A stretch of 64,000 nucleotides of DNA, from positions 12,565,501 to 12,629,500 of the forward strand of contig JAPWDM010000014.1 in NCBI GenBank assembly GCA_035578155.1, written 5' to 3'. Source of the DNA: Brachynemurus nebulosus (lineage: Eukaryota; Arthropoda; Insecta; Neuroptera; Myrmeleontidae). The stretch's first letter is position 1. Each line of letters begins with the position of its first letter. Below the pieces are notes generated by a model. It searched no databases, was not told where the DNA came from, and worked only from the letters and a program-made list of their open reading frames with translations. The position numbers were made by a program, and so were the translations under genes. Shown here piece after piece: positions 1 through 12,237 of this stretch.

Positions 1-1474
1 TAATATTGATAATCGATACAAAAAAATATTGACAATGATACATATTATATAATAAATAAGAAATTTAAAAAAAATATTTGATTATATATGCAGTACCACA
101 AGGGAATTCCGATGTCTGTGACGTCATTATGTTAATGTGGTTTTACTCAAATACTATTGACAGCTCGTACATATTGTCAAATTTATTAAAATTTGTTACG
201 AAAGATTATATTGGTGGTTACTGAATTAAGTAGCAAGGTGTGGCTAATTCTAACAATATTTTTTAAGGTCACAAAATATCTAACATCTTTGCATTGTTAT
301 CACATAATGGTACAAAATAAGTTCTGATTGAGCGATTTCATCCCTTCAAAAGACCGCTTTTACCGCCGTCAAAAAGAATATACAAAACTGAAGGGGTACA
401 CCCCCGTGATGTTCCTTGGTAGACGTTTCAAATTATTATAACAAAATTTAATGATAGGTAATAATTTTATAAAGATCTTTCAATATTATTCCAACAATAC
501 CATTTCCACTGGAAATTCGTCTAAAAATATAAAATACATATAACAAACTCCACAGCAAATACAAAAACATCCTTCTATAAAATTATAACAGCCAAATAAC
601 AATTCTCTAAAACTAGAGCTTTAGAAAATTCTTGTTTAGATCAATAAATTTATAATAGAACAAATACATTTCTATAGATAAAAATATCTTAAAAATTTTA
701 CAAATTCTCTACTGAAATTGTATTTATTACATTTCTTTATCAAAAATCTAAAACATCTTTTCCAGTCCTCTTCAAAATTTTTGCAAAGATACTGGCTCTT
801 TAAAACTTACTATATCTGGACATGTATCTATGTGGGTTGCAGTTATACTATTATTGAATTCTTGCCATTACGCAGGCTTACTTCGTCATGTATTCTTAAC
901 AAACTTTTCAAAAACTTCTCTCAAATTGTGTTATTAAAAGCTTTAATAGAAAAAGTTATTTTACTCTGCTATTGTATAAGAATATAATATACAAACAAAT
1001 AACGAGGAACTTATGTTTTTCTAATAACAAATAAATTTATAAATATAAATTTTTCACAGAAAAAGCTCTTTTCAACAAATAATAATAATAATTTCCTGAA
1101 ATATTTCCTGTTTATCTAATCGAATTACAAACTTAATTTTTGTATAATTTTCATATTATTTTTTATTAAATTAATTTAACTTTTTTAGCATACACATACA
1201 TAAAACATAACAATCCCTTAAGAAAGACGGAAGTAGTTTGTATTTTCTAGGAATATTTTATAGAAAATAAATTTTAAGTGTTTCGTACCAAAATTAGCAA
1301 TACGGAAAACAAAAATTTTTTAAGGAACAAATAAAAGAAACTTTAAAATAATAAAAACACTGAAACGTATGAAAAAATAATTAATTACGCCATAAATCAA
1401 GATGTAAGTATAAATTGACAGTTTTTGAATTGGTGTCAAGTCAACTGAACTATATTTGGTGTTTCCACAAAGCT
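1..1474. other. AT-rich stretch without recognised feature
   Basis: Read on both strands. It is AT-rich, with poly-A/T runs and short palindromes. An 89-codon plus-strand frame at 718-987 has only AT-driven composition and no recognisable motif, so it is not called a gene. Confidence 0.6.
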
Positions 1475-1482
1475 CCAACTAC

Positions 1483-2350
1483 GAGGCCCGGATCTAAGGG
1501 GAGGCAAACCGGAGCCCCCCCGGGCGTCAGTTTCAGGGGGCGCCAAAATCATACTAGGTCGGTCTATGTATATCAAATGGTCTAAAAAAAGTTGGTTGCT
1601 CGACCATTTTAGAAAAAATTAATATTCTTCTAGTTGTTTCTATTATATTTGAAGTATTGAGAACAATTCTTAAAAAAAATTATCTTGAACCGTTTAAGCG
1701 TGGTAGCCATTTTTGTTTTCCAATTTGCGTTGATTTTTGTGTTCGCAGCCATTTATGCCAATACACATATTTCATAAACCGTTCATCCTAAAAGGTTGAA
1801 ATAAAACCATTTTAATTATTTTAAAGGTAATAAATCTTTATTTTAAGTGATGTCCATATTTAATCTTTTTTCGTCCCTTCCATAAGAAAACATTTTTTTT
1901 TCTTATAGAAGGAATGTTTTAAAGCTCGCTTAGAATTTTTTATGAGAATAGCTTATGGGTACAACTACCCATTTTGAAACAAATACACACTATTTCAATT
2001 GTGAAACTTGTATCCTTTAATTTTTACAAACTTCCGAAAACTGACTTTTTTCCAAATTTTAGAATTTTGCGCCCCAGTATCTCTGATGTGGCTGGTGATA
2101 AAAATTTGAAATTTGCACAACTTGTAGTGCTTTCGGAGAAGATTTATTAAAATAAAAAATCAATTTATATCTATATTGATCCTTTACAAAATCCTCAATT
2201 TTTAAAATTGTCGCAACGGGAAAAATTGGAGTGTTATAAAGGACTTATATACTAATGTGCTTTTTTGACAATTTATGTCAAACGTTGGAGAGGAGGGGCG
2301 CCATTTTCAAGTTTCTGCCCCGGTTCTGAAAAATCGTAGATCGGGGCCTG
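1483..2350. mobile_element. hAT-type non-autonomous element, 868 bp, 8-bp TSD
   Basis: The ends form short imperfect terminal inverted repeats: GAGGCCCGGATCTA on the left and, read inward from the right, CAGGCCCCGATCTA (12 of 14 match). The element is flanked by an exact 8-bp duplication, CCAACTAC, at 1475-1482 and 2351-2358. Eight-bp target duplications and CAGGSCCGGATCTA-like ends are typical of hAT transposons. No transposase frame is present, so this is a MITE or deletion derivative. Both ends are G/C-rich (GGGGCGCC-like) against an AT-rich interior, as in the other hAT elements here. Confidence 0.85.
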
Positions 2351-2400
2351 CCAACTACTAATGTTGGCTTGGCATCAACTTCAAAAACCATCAGTTTATA

Positions 2401-2615
2401 CAGTCAACCCTCGTATAACACGATTACTTCGTACCGTGTTATATCGAAAACTTGTTAAGCGAAACCCAGAAGTAATACAAATTACGATAATGCGTTCCGT
2501 ATTATACCAAAAGCATGTTCACAGAGTACCGTGTTATATCGGAATCGTGTTAAGCAAAACCTAGAAGTAGTACAAATTATAAGAATTCGTTCCATGTTAT
2601 ATCGAAACCATGTTA
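2401..2615 (+). mobile_element. pogo/Tigger-like terminal fragment with internal tandem units
   Basis: After a TA dinucleotide the sequence reads CAGTCAACCCTCGTATAAC, the style of pogo/Tigger (Tc1-mariner superfamily) termini. Inside, a ~95-bp unit beginning ACCGTGTTATATCG occurs at 2433 and 2528, with a partial third copy near 2592, alternating with CGTTCC-GTATTATACC-like segments. I found no matching inverted end downstream, so this is a single, probably truncated, end. Confidence 0.5.
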
Positions 2616-2640
2616 TAAAATTTAAAACCATAAAAGTCAT

Positions 2641-2972
2641 ATAAAAAAATTATTTTATTTCACGTATTTGTAATGATTTTAACAGTTCATTTATAAAAGC
2701 AAAAACAAACAAAATTTAAATATTTCAGTATAAAGAAAAATAAGTAATATTTAATTATAAATAACACCAAACATAAAAATTATGAAATATTGACCAGCAC
2801 GTATATATATCGTCAATCACCGATTTGCAAATATTTCGATTACAATTAATTTATTCACTACAGAAGGTCAAAACTTATCTTGTATGCCTATAAATAATTG
2901 ATGTCTACAATATTCCTAATATTTTTGCAAATTTAGGTGTAATAACCTATTTTTTGTGTGGTAGTGTACATG
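2641..2972. other. AT-rich spacer, nothing recognised
   Basis: Between the pogo-like end and the foldback element I see only AT-rich sequence without repeats or supported frames. Confidence 0.5.
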
Positions 2973-2980
2973 ATTATACA

Positions 2981-4172
2981 TTAGGGTGTGGCAAAATAAA
3001 AATTAATATTTGTTTCTCGCTCTCCGCTCAAAATATCGTAGGATATGGCTAAACAAACATCCTCACCAAAGCGGAGCTCATAATTCCAGTTTTTAGAGTT
3101 GCATCATCGAACTTAAAGTCTTCCGACTTAAATGACACAGGAAAACGATTTTTTACATTACTTACTCCCGAAACTATGAAGAAACTTTTTTTCATAAAAT
3201 GCATCAAAGCACCTTATTAAGCATTAAACTTTGGACAAAAAATTTCATTGAGTCAAATTTCGATCAATATCTCACTTTCTACAGAGCCTTAAAATTTAAT
3301 TTTTTTTTTTTTTTTTGAAATTTTGCTTTTTTTATATTTTTAAGCTAAACTATTAAAGATAGGACAAACAGTTAAATGACAATTTTGTAGTCCAGCTGAC
3401 GCTTTACAAAAAAGGTCCAGACAAATTCCTCGTATTACAAGTACTTACAAAGTTACCGATTCTCAAAGTTTATTTTACTTATCTTTTTAGCAAAGAGCAA
3501 ATCCACCTATTACAGCGGGTATCATGGAAAGACTTGACCCTGGAACTATAGCAGAAGTTTGTTTTGAGACCTCGAGAAACCGAGAATAACCGAAATTTCC
3601 CGGATTCAGGTATTTTCATAACCCCCGCTGTAACGGATAAATTTCCATTCTGGAAACTCGCTAAAAAATAAGTAAAATAAACTTTGAAGATCTGTAACTT
3701 TGTAACTACTTATAATACGAAAAATTTGTAAGAAACTTTTTTGTAAAACGTCAGTTGGGCTACAAAACTGTCATTTAACTTTTTGTCCTGTCTTTAATAG
3801 TTTAGCTTAAAAATGTATGAAGAGCAAAATTTCAAAAAATTTAAATTTTAAGGCTCTGTAGAAAGTGAAATATTGGTGATAGAAATTTGACGCAATGAAA
3901 TTTTTTTGTCCAAAATTTAATGCTTAATAATGTGCTTTGATTCATTTTATATGGAAAAAACAAAAAATATCTTCATAGTTTGCAGGAGTAAATAATACAA
4001 AAAATCATTTTTCCTGTGTTATTTAAATGGGAAAACTTTAGGTTCGATGATGCACCTCTAAAAATTGGAATTATGAGCTCCGCTCTGGTGAAGATGTTTG
4101 TTTAGCCATACCCTATGATATTTTGAGCGGAGAGCAAGAAAAAAAATATTAGTTTTTATTTTTGCACACCCT
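2981..4172. mobile_element. 1.2-kb foldback element with ~540-bp inverted arms
   Basis: The left arm (2981-3519) is an imperfect reverse complement of the right arm (3624-4172). The element begins TTAGGGTGTGGCAAAATA and ends with the complement of AGGGTGTGCAAAAATA. Arm pairs such as CTCGCTCTCCGCTC/GAGCGGAGAGCAAG and CTTTCTACAGAGCC/GGCTCTGTAGAAAG are spread along the full length. The 8-bp sequence ATTATACA flanks both sides (2973-2980 and 4173-4180). Foldback architecture plus an 8-bp duplication suggests a class II foldback, possibly hAT-related. The loop-side part of the left arm (3485-3600) resembles dispersed repeats at 10.96, 18.6 and 62.9 kb. No coding frame is supported. Confidence 0.8.
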
Positions 4173-4340
4173 ATTATACATATGTATATAAAAGTAGAAT
4201 CAGAAGATGGAGTGAGGTTAAAACGTCTCAATCATTTTTATTCATCATAAAAAATATGTAAATCGTAACCAATTGTAAATATTATTTGGAAGTATATTTT
4301 GTTCTTATTATCCGTACGTTCAACCCATACAAACAATTGA

Positions 4341-4767
4341 ACATATCGCGAGCTTAGTGTTACACTGTTCCATGTCAACTTTTTAAAATCTCGAGAAAAA
4401 TGATTTTTAAGTTTTGATATATTTTAAAAAGTAATTTATATAATATGAATTAATTTTAATTTCCAAAGAAGCAGATATAGACAAATTACAGTATATCAAA
4501 ATACTATGTGAATCAATAACAAATTGAACGAAAAAATAAATTATAAAATCCAAATTCTTTGTGAAACATAGAACTTTTAGTAAAATTATTTATACTTTTA
4601 GGAGATGGAATTTTGATGTTTTATTGATTTCTACCCTTCTTTAAGGAATTTTAATTAAATTTAAATTTATATAGATAGGCAATGAAATAAAGAACTCAAA
4701 TATGTGAAAAAGTGTAAATCTCAAAAAAGTCGACATGGAACAGTGTAACACTAGGCTCGCGATATGT
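4341..4767. mobile_element. TIR element with ~42-bp near-perfect inverted ends
   Basis: The left end ACATATCGCGAGCTTAGTG continues into TTACACTGTTCCATGTC. The right end is its reverse complement with about two differences over ~42 bp. The interior is AT-rich and has no frame. No convincing target duplication was found, so the superfamily is undetermined. Confidence 0.65.
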
Positions 4768-5399
4768 CACTGAAAAAAAAATTTAAGTGAAGAAATAATT
4801 TTAAACTGAAAATTTAATTCAAATTTATTTTTAAAATTAAAATTTTTATATAGACCAATCGATTAGGGAAAATTTTTGATCGATTCGAATTACTATATTA
4901 TTTCTACTTATAACCAAAGGCGTAACTATAATGGAGCAGGTGGAGCTTTCGCTCCCGCACGCATGATAAAAAGCGGCACAACAGGAAGAAGAAATAGGGC
5001 ACAGTAAAGATGATAGCAAAGCAAAACTGGAAAAAATTTGAAAGAGTTAACAAGTACAATAAATTCTATTTTCTTGCGTTAGAATGCGTATAAATTTTTA
5101 ATAACAAAACCACGATGCAACACATATCAAAACCAATGAAAAAAAAATAATATTAATCAAAAATGATTATTTGAAGGGGGATACCTAGTTGTGAAAGATT
5201 TCTCGCAAAGGTTGTTCTGCACTTTCTCTTTACAATTCCAAATAATGAAAGCTCAAGACAAGTGTACCTTACAAATTCTTGTCCTTCACTCACATCATCG
5301 TAATATAATTAATATAATGTAATATAAAGTGGATAAATAAATTATTTGAGTTATTCATTCAACTCGCAGAAAGTTCATTAGCTCTTAGATTATATTATT
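4768..5399. other. AT-rich spacer with a lone hAT-like end
   Basis: Near 4915 the sequence AAAGGCGTAACTATAATGG resembles one end of CAGTGGCGTAACTA-type hAT elements, followed by a G/C-rich patch. No partner end could be found, so no element is called. The rest is featureless. Confidence 0.4.
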
Positions 5400-5403
5400 T
5401 TAA

Positions 5404-6236
5404 GGGGGACCACTAGCGTGATCGCCTGAAGAAAAGGTGACTTTTGGGAACTTTTTTAAAGAAAACTACTGTAGGGAATGTTTTAATGTTTTAAGGATAT
5501 ATTCGCTGATATATAATAAATTCACAATAAAATTTTTGGACCAAAAAATGGAAAATTCTGTGAGTTATTCGCGATCTCCCAAAGCTCCAAAAGAAGTCCC
5601 CCCACTGCGGCAGTGATAGCGACCTTCACAGTGCCTGAAATTAAAAAAACCAAAAAGCCTATTGAACTAGAAGATATTGCTCCTGCCATGAAGCTCAATC
5701 GAATAAAATGTTGAAATTTAACGAAATGGCGGAGTTTTTAAAAAAAAAGTTCAATTTTTGCGCGAAAATTTGATGATTTTTGGGAAAACTGAAGGTTCAT
5801 GGCACGAAGAAACGTATAAAAAAAGCTGCAATAAGAATAAAATCGATCGGATGCTGCAATAAGAATCAAATCGACCAAACTTAAAAAATGTATAGTTTTT
5901 CTTTACCTTACCTTTTAATCACTGAGAAATTTACTAAAGTTATTTAACGATGTACTCACTATAACGGTCATAGTAAAACTAGATGAGTCGTTTACATGTG
6001 CCAGGGTCCAGCTGCTCCACAACATGTGACTGGCAGTCACGTCCAGAAACTCCCGAATTATCAACCCACGTACATTTCTCAATACCTCAAAGTTAACAGT
6101 GAAAATCAGAATCCGCTCTTCAGATGGCAGATATGCACTTGAAACTTTAGTATGTCATTTTTAAAGGTATAGACTATCGAAACACGCAAAAAAAAAATTT
6201 CCAATTTTTTCAAAATGTCACACTAGTGGTCTCACT
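5404..6236 (+). mobile_element. TTAA-flanked transposon family, copy 1
   Basis: GGGGGACCACTAGCGTGA begins directly after TTAA (5400-5403). The inverted partner, TCACACTAGTGGTCTCACT, ends directly before TTAA (6237-6240). TTAA duplications are typical of piggyBac-like (also Sola3) transposons. About 830 bp long, with no transposase. The interior matches the copy at 11360-12237 (inverted) and the 3' part of the copy at 43566-43992, including the shared segment around GACTGGCAGTCACG. Copy 1 carries a small local duplication (AAGCTGCAATAAGAAT...GCTGCAATAAGAATC) near 5825-5870. Confidence 0.75.
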
Positions 6237-6240
6237 TTAA

Positions 6241-7022
6241 AACATCTATATTCCTATGAATTATATACTTTCACCTGAACAAATTGTCAAAAAATAAAAG
6301 ATTTAAATATTTTAATTTAAAAAAAAAGTCTTCAAAATTCTACTTTTTTCATTCAATTACATTTTTCCTTTTATTCAATACGAAAATTATATTATTTTAT
6401 ATACCGTAAAACCGTCTAACCTTACCTATTTAACCTAACTTTACCACACTTTGTGTTAAAAAAAAAAATTAAATTTTGGCTTATAATACGTAGGTACCTA
6501 TAGCATTTTTTTAGCGGCAGAGCTATTTGTAACAACTAATTTTCCATAAATTTTGCTAACATTATCAGCCACTATATTTTTCTAATCATTAGCTTCTTTT
6601 CAGTTTGTATTGGTGCCTTTCTGTTTTCGAAAGGTGCACAAAATTTAGTTAATATTTCAGAGACTAGGTAATTTTATCGTATGAAAAATTACATAATCTC
6701 ATCAGTATGTAGAAATAATTTTCACATTTATTTATTTGCTTATTATCGAACAACTTGTCTAAGTAATGGTTACTATAGATTTGGTAAAGTTAGGATCCTT
6801 TAACAATTCCTAACATTACCAACGGACGCCTAGTACAAACGTTAAAAATATTTGCATTTTAATATTAATATAGCTACAGTAATTGGAACGCCTGTCAAAA
6901 TTTTTAAATATATTACGTTTCGTTGTTAGATATTGGACTTGGAATCAAAAACAAAGTGTTAATAATAGTGGAATATTTAAAAATTTCACAGTATCTTTTA
7001 TATCACTAACTATACTACATGT
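6241..7022. other. AT-rich spacer
   Basis: A short inverted pair CCTAACTTTACCA (around 6441) and TGGTAAAGTTAGG (around 6781) is the only structure seen. Otherwise it is simple AT-rich sequence. Confidence 0.5.
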
Positions 7023-7030
7023 GCTGGTAA

Positions 7031-7246
7031 CAGTGCCGGATCTAGGGGCGGCGGGGCAGGTGACCCGGGCGGCAGGTCTTGGGGGCGTCAAAAACTTACT
7101 TAAAAAGGCTCTAAAATTAGATAAGAGACGTTTCTTTTTTTGCTCATCACTTGTTTTTTGGGAGGAAAAAATAATTTTTTTTTTCTACAGGAGCGCCATT
7201 TTTTAACGCTGCCCCGGGCGCCACTTATGCTAGATCCGGCCCTGAC
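7031..7246. mobile_element. hAT MITE, 216 bp, CAGKGCCGGATCTAG ends
   Basis: The left end is CAGTGCCGGATCTAGG; the right end read inward is CAGGGCCGGATCTAGC. The flanks are GCTGGTAA (7023-7030) and ACTGGTAA (7247-7254), an 8-bp target duplication with one change. The G/C-rich subterminal blocks (GGGGCGGCGGGGC, GCCCCGGGCGCC) contrast with the AT-rich host. A 107-codon open frame starting at 6883 runs through the left end and is considered chance. Confidence 0.85.
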
Positions 7247-7341
7247 TGGTAAAGATAGGGATTCGTTAACGTCTTAATCTATTAGTGTTTTATTCTTATT
7301 TTTGACAAGTAATTTAAGTTTCTGGAAAATTTATTTATGAA

Positions 7342-7932
7342 TTGAAGAGGTGGACTCCAAAAGGCGCTAAGTCATTTTTTGTCTAATGTGAGATTTTAGT
7401 TGATGCAGAATGTTCAGTCGAGCTCTATATGATTTTACTAGTGCCACCCTTCAAAATGAGCTTAGTCTACTGTAAAATGAATGATGAAAAATGGAATGTT
7501 TTCCAAAAAAGCGCTAAGTCAGTGACAGTTTTATTTCAAAACGCTCTAAGTCAAATTTACTCGTAAACCATTGCATTTTTTTCCAATAATAGCTGGTATT
7601 TTTTTCCAAATTTGCTTGTAGACAGATTTTCTGTTATGTAAAACACATAAAGTAGCTAATAATGCACTGTTTAAAATGTTTTTTGAATAAAATATATCTG
7701 TATTTAAACAAACTAGGTTTATTTTAATCAACTCAACCAAACTTTTGGAAGGTTTTTTTTTTCAATATAATCTATTGAAAATTATATGTTTTCTGTTATT
7801 ATATTATATACATATCCTGAAAATTATATGTAACTATTGAAAATTATAAATAAGAACAAATAAATAACATCAATAATAACATCAATAAATAACAAAAAGT
7901 GACTTAGTCCGTTTTGGAATCCACCTCTTCAA
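7342..7932. mobile_element. TIR element with repeated CTAAGTCA subterminal motifs
   Basis: The left TIR TTGAAGAGGTGGACTCCAAA and its reverse complement at the right end match at roughly 28 of 33 positions. Following the TIR, AARGCGCTAAGTCA recurs inside: direct at about 7360, 7507 and 7540 (CGCTCTAAGTCA variant) and inverted at about 7898. Such motif clusters are typical of transposase-binding sites. No clear target duplication and no credible coding. Small frames on the minus strand here are shadows. Confidence 0.65.
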
Positions 7933-8370
7933 CTAAATCCGTTGATTTCACTAAAACAATTACCTAAATATAACTAAACCAATTTCGTCTTCACTTTATC
8001 CAAATTGGAATCGAAAATTATGGTAAAGTTACGTGAGTCTACGGTATTTAAAAAAAAATTATAATTTGTATATTTCAAATTTATTAGGTACGTACAAACA
8101 CAAAATTTTTTAATTTTATAAAAACAGATTAATTTAATTTGTGTTGGAAAATAATTTATGAAATTATCCAACCGTAATAAAATCAAATAATATTTGTAAA
8201 TTTTATAATGTTAATTTTTTTTTCGAAATGTTTAATTGTATTGATTTTTTAATTTTCGAAATGTCAAATTTAATATTTCATTGAGCATAATATATTAAAT
8301 TAAATTTTGCTTCAATCGACTGAAATGAGCACACAAATTCAGCTTCAGATTCAACTATCCCTATAGTTAA

Positions 8371-8579
8371 CCCCTTTAGGACTAATGAGGAGCTCAGCTC
8401 GTCATACTAATTTTTAGAAAAAATTTAACTGACGAATGTATATTGTCTTATATAGGTAGCTGAAGGCAGTGCAGTAAAGAGTGATTATGTTGTAAATAAA
8501 TTAAGCAAAACGTACCAAACTTACAATTATACTTACAGAGATATCTAAAATATTGGAATATATGGCGGTACTAAAGGGG
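8371..8579. mobile_element. piggyBac-like MITE, 209 bp, TTAA TSD
   Basis: TTAA (8367-8370) is followed by CCCCTTTAGGACTAATG. The right end is GGTACTAAAGGGG followed by TTAA (8580-8583). The 9-bp terminal CCCCTTTAG is perfect in both ends and starts with CCC, as in piggyBac-type elements. It is too short to code for anything. Confidence 0.75.
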
Positions 8580-8583
8580 TTAA

Positions 8584-10019
8584 TTAAATAATTTAATTAT
8601 TAGGCTGGTCCTAGAAAAAATCACAAAAGAATGAATGCAAAAAATAAATCATGTGGAAATAAATGAAAACGTTTTGAACTGGTTTCCCGTTTCTGTTCGC
8701 ATCAGACGAACTTACCACAAACAAGAGAAAATAACGCCCTCTTCACATGATAATTGTTTGGCAGATAGACTGTCTGTTAGGACTACTCCTTTTGATCTGG
8801 TCTCCCACCTTTTAAATTTAAAAAATAAAAATTTAAAGCTGTTTATGATCATTCGTATTTCGTAAATGAAAAATCTTTAGATCGACTTAAAAATAAAAAT
8901 TTCGGACCAATCTTTACAGTAGAATTAAGAGCCATTTATGAGCTTTTGAATAAGTATAATTTCGATTTTTGAGCTCACCGCCATAGTCACCAAACTATCT
9001 TTAATTGATGAAATTTGAGAAAGAGGTAAATAGTTGAAAAATATATAATAGATTATGTTTTAAAAATAAAAAATTGATTTTGTTTGAGAATAAAGCTTTA
9101 AAATACGCATATTCTAATTATTTAATCGCAACCCCTTATTAAAACACCCCGCATTTACTCGGCATGAGAGAACTATACCTTGAACTAAGACCTTATCATT
9201 AATTTTTTTATTTAATTATTTATTCTATAATATCAATTATCTATAATTTATTTTATTATTTTACATGTAAAATTTTCAAATTAGTTTAGAATTGTTTTTC
9301 TTTTTATGAAAAAGAAATTGACTTTGAGTTTTTAGGTTTAAAATGATGAAAACCAATCGCAAATCGAATAGATTTTAGAATAAAAGAATTCCGTTAATAT
9401 TTCATGTTGACTAGGAAAACCCATCATGGAAGAAAAATGACTTCCAATACGCACTTGGCGATGTTTTTTATATTCAAATTGTAAGACGTGACACGTGTCG
9501 AAATCTTCTACGACTCCAGTAAGGCATCACGGGTGTGTACCATACGACATAAATAATGCAAAAGAGATATTACGAGCGACATATAATTTTCAAGAAAACT
9601 AATCGGGCACTAAAACTTTACTTGATGGGTGACTTTAAGCATTTTCCCATCCCTAGGAGATATTCAAAACAATCTAAACCTGTAATTTTAATTTATAATT
9701 TATTTAATTATAATTAAATTCACCACCTATATGTACTTACATTATCTCTTCCTCTCATTCTTTATCTTTCCCTGCTCTTTCACCCTCTCTCTTGGTTAGA
9801 ACCATCACCGTTATATACAAAATTAATGATCATAAACAATCATACTTGTGTGTATTTATGTGTGTCTGTTCTTAAATGTGTTAGTTGGTAGGATAGGTAG
9901 ATAGGATCATCATTCAGATCATAAGTGCACATTAAACCGTAAACACTTGACCCCATTTCTTCATTATTATCATTATAATTCACGGTTTCACGGGACTACA
10001 ATAATGTACTGATTCGAAA
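8584..10019. other. AT-rich spacer without supported gene
   Basis: A 76-codon frame at 8635-8865 lacks recognisable features. A slightly G/C-richer segment at 9400-9660 contains GACGTGACACGTGTCG but no motif I can name. Confidence 0.5.
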
Positions 10020-10027
10020 CTTATAAT

Positions 10028-10507
10028 CAGACTTGGGAAAACAGTGGTCGCTAACAGAATCGCTATATAAAATATTTTGGATTGGGGGGCTGTAAATTTT
10101 ATTACAAGGCTTAGGATTTTCCTCTGGATTTGAATACTAGCCTAAGGAAACTTTTGAGAAAAAATCAGTAAAAATTTAAAATTACCTATTTTTAATAATT
10201 TAATATATAATTCTAACTTTAAAAATAATGTTAAAAAATTAATATTGAATAAATAAGTGGTCAACTGTAATAGAACTTAATTAAGTCAAATTGAAAATAT
10301 TTATAATATAAACATATCTCTTGGGTGTGTCTAACAGACACACCCAACACAGATGATGTAGTCTTAACAGAAAAACGTCGTAAAATTGATTTTTAGAGAT
10401 TGATAATATTTTTAAGTTTTATGAGAGCCCTCCAGTTCCATTCGTAGCCCACAGTATAAACTATTTTATATGGTGATTCTGTTAGGGACAATTTTTTCCC
10501 ATGTCTG
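10028..10507 (+). mobile_element. hAT element, CAGACTTGGG family, copy A (480 bp)
   Basis: It starts CAGACTTGGGAAAACAG and ends with the complement of CAGACATGGGAAAAAAT. The TIR extends through CTAACAGAATCGCTATATAA. CTTATAAT flanks both sides exactly (10020-10027 and 10508-10515), giving an 8-bp target duplication. It is a close relative of 25254-25931 in the same orientation, about 200 bp shorter through internal deletion. The middle of this copy carries a perfect 10-bp hairpin TGGGTGTGTC/GACACACCCA (10322-10347) not seen in the other copy. Non-coding. Confidence 0.88.
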
Positions 10508-10567
10508 CTTATAATATACATTGTATCTACATTTATTTGAATATAGGTACATGTGGATAGAATTCAT

Positions 10568-10626
10568 TTGCAATATTAAATACCCCTGTCGCAGCATCCT
10601 GCATAGCATAGCGAATTTTCGTTTAT
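10568..10626 (-). repeat. Short dispersed repeat, partner at 19740-19797
   Basis: The reverse complement of this segment (containing GAAAATTCGCTATGC, GACAGGGGTATT) matches 19740-19797 over about 55 bp with few differences. Class unknown. Confidence 0.55.
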
Positions 10627-10830
10627 AAAAATTAGTTTTTCTCGGAAACTAGTTGACATAGAACAATACATAGTTTAAAGAGCTTTTTTATGTAATTTTT
10701 TTCTCCTCTATTAAATGGTGTAAAAAAATTTGACAAAAATTTTTGAATAAGTGGAAATTTTGGCAAAAAACTAATATTTTGCAAGAACAAATTTCGTAAA
10801 TATTAGATACTTCGTTCGAGAGTTATCGCG

Positions 10831-10958
<128 letters not shown>

Positions 10959-11085
10959 ATTTTAGTGAATATTATTTTCGGTTTCTAGGGACCTCAAAAC
11001 AAATTTCTGCCATAGTTCCGAGTTCAAGTCGCTTCGTTACAGTGGCTGTAATAGCTGAATTCCATTCTGGAAATTCGCTAAAAAA
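10959..11085 (-). repeat. Dispersed 110-bp repeat, uninterrupted copy next to (TA)n
   Basis: The reverse complement reads TTAGCGAATTTCCAGAATGG, then ...GAGGTCCCTAGAAACCG..., and runs into the TA tract. Related copies: 3485-3600 (inside the foldback), 18592-18955 (interrupted) and 62913-63031 (also next to a TA tract). This copy shows the uninterrupted form of the site into which the 18.7-kb insertion landed. Confidence 0.7.
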
Positions 11086-11359
11086 AAAAAGAAATTGTAT
11101 GTGTGCTTAAAACCAAACGATCGAAACTTCTATGGTGATCTTTGCAGTTATGGATGAACGTGCGAAACCAAGAACAAAAATGCGAAAAACAATTAATAAT
11201 AAATTGTTTTCCAACCAACTTTAAGATCAAATGCAATCAGATTAGAACTAGAATCGATAATCAAAGTTGTCTATTTATCAAAAAATAATTTAGGTCAGAA
11301 CGTTGATTTTGAAATAATATGCAAATATTAATATTTGATGACAGCTAAATGGATATTAA

Positions 11360-12237
11360 GGGGGAGCACTGGTGTGGCATTTTGAGAAAATTGGAAAATT
11401 TCTTTTTGCACGTTTCGATAGTTTATACCCTTAAAAATAACATACTAAAATTTTAAGTGCATATCTCAAATAGTTTTTAAGTTACAGTCATCTGAAAAGC
11501 GGATTCTGATTTTCATTGTTAACTTTGAAGTATTGAGAAATGTATGAAAGTTGATAGTTCGAGAGTTTCTAGACGTGGCTGCCAGTCACATGTGGTAGAG
11601 AAGCTAGACTCTGGCACATTTAAACGACTCATCTAGTTTTATTATGACCGTTAGAGTGAGTACATCGTAAATAATTTTAGTAAATATTCTCAGTGATTAA
11701 AACTAAAAGGTAAAGTAAAGAAAAACTACATTTTTAAAATTTGCTGCAGTTATAATTCGAAGACAAATCATCCGTTCGATTTGATTTTTATTGCAGCTTC
11801 TTTTAAATATATTTCTTCGTGCCATGGACCTCCTTTTTTCCGATCGAATAAAAAATGTAATTTTTGCAGGCCAAAAATCATCAAATTTTCAAATTTTCTC
11901 GCAAAATTTGAAACTTTTTTTTAAAAACTTTTCTTTTCGATTGAGGTTCATGGCACGGACCATACCTTCCAGTTTAATAGGCTTTTTGATTTTTTTGATT
12001 TCAGGCATTGTGAAGGTCGCTATCACTGCAGCAGTGGGGGAACTTTTTTTTTGGAGCCTTGGGAGATCGCGAATAACTCACTAAATTTTCAATTTTTTGA
12101 TCCAAAAATTTTAACATGAATTTATTATATTCAAACGAATATATCCTTAAAATATTAAAACATTCCATACAGTAGTTTCGTTTAAAAAAATTTCCAAAAG
12201 TTACTTTTTTTTCAGGCGGTCACACTATTGGTCCGCC
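11360..12237 (-). mobile_element. TTAA-flanked transposon family, copy 2 (inverted)
   Basis: TTAA at 11356-11359 and 12238-12241 flank GGGGGAGCACTGGTGTGG at the left and ACACTATTGGTCCGCC at the right. The interior is the reverse complement of copy 1 and copy 3 (for example CTGGCAGCCACG / CGTGGCTGCCAG). A 97-codon plus-strand frame at 11791-12084 lies inside. It is not conserved as a frame in copy 1 and has no transposase motif, so I do not call it. Confidence 0.75.

Noticed and set aside
4915..4960. Single hAT-like end GGCGTAACTATAATGG
   Set aside because: No partner end or duplication found within several hundred bases.
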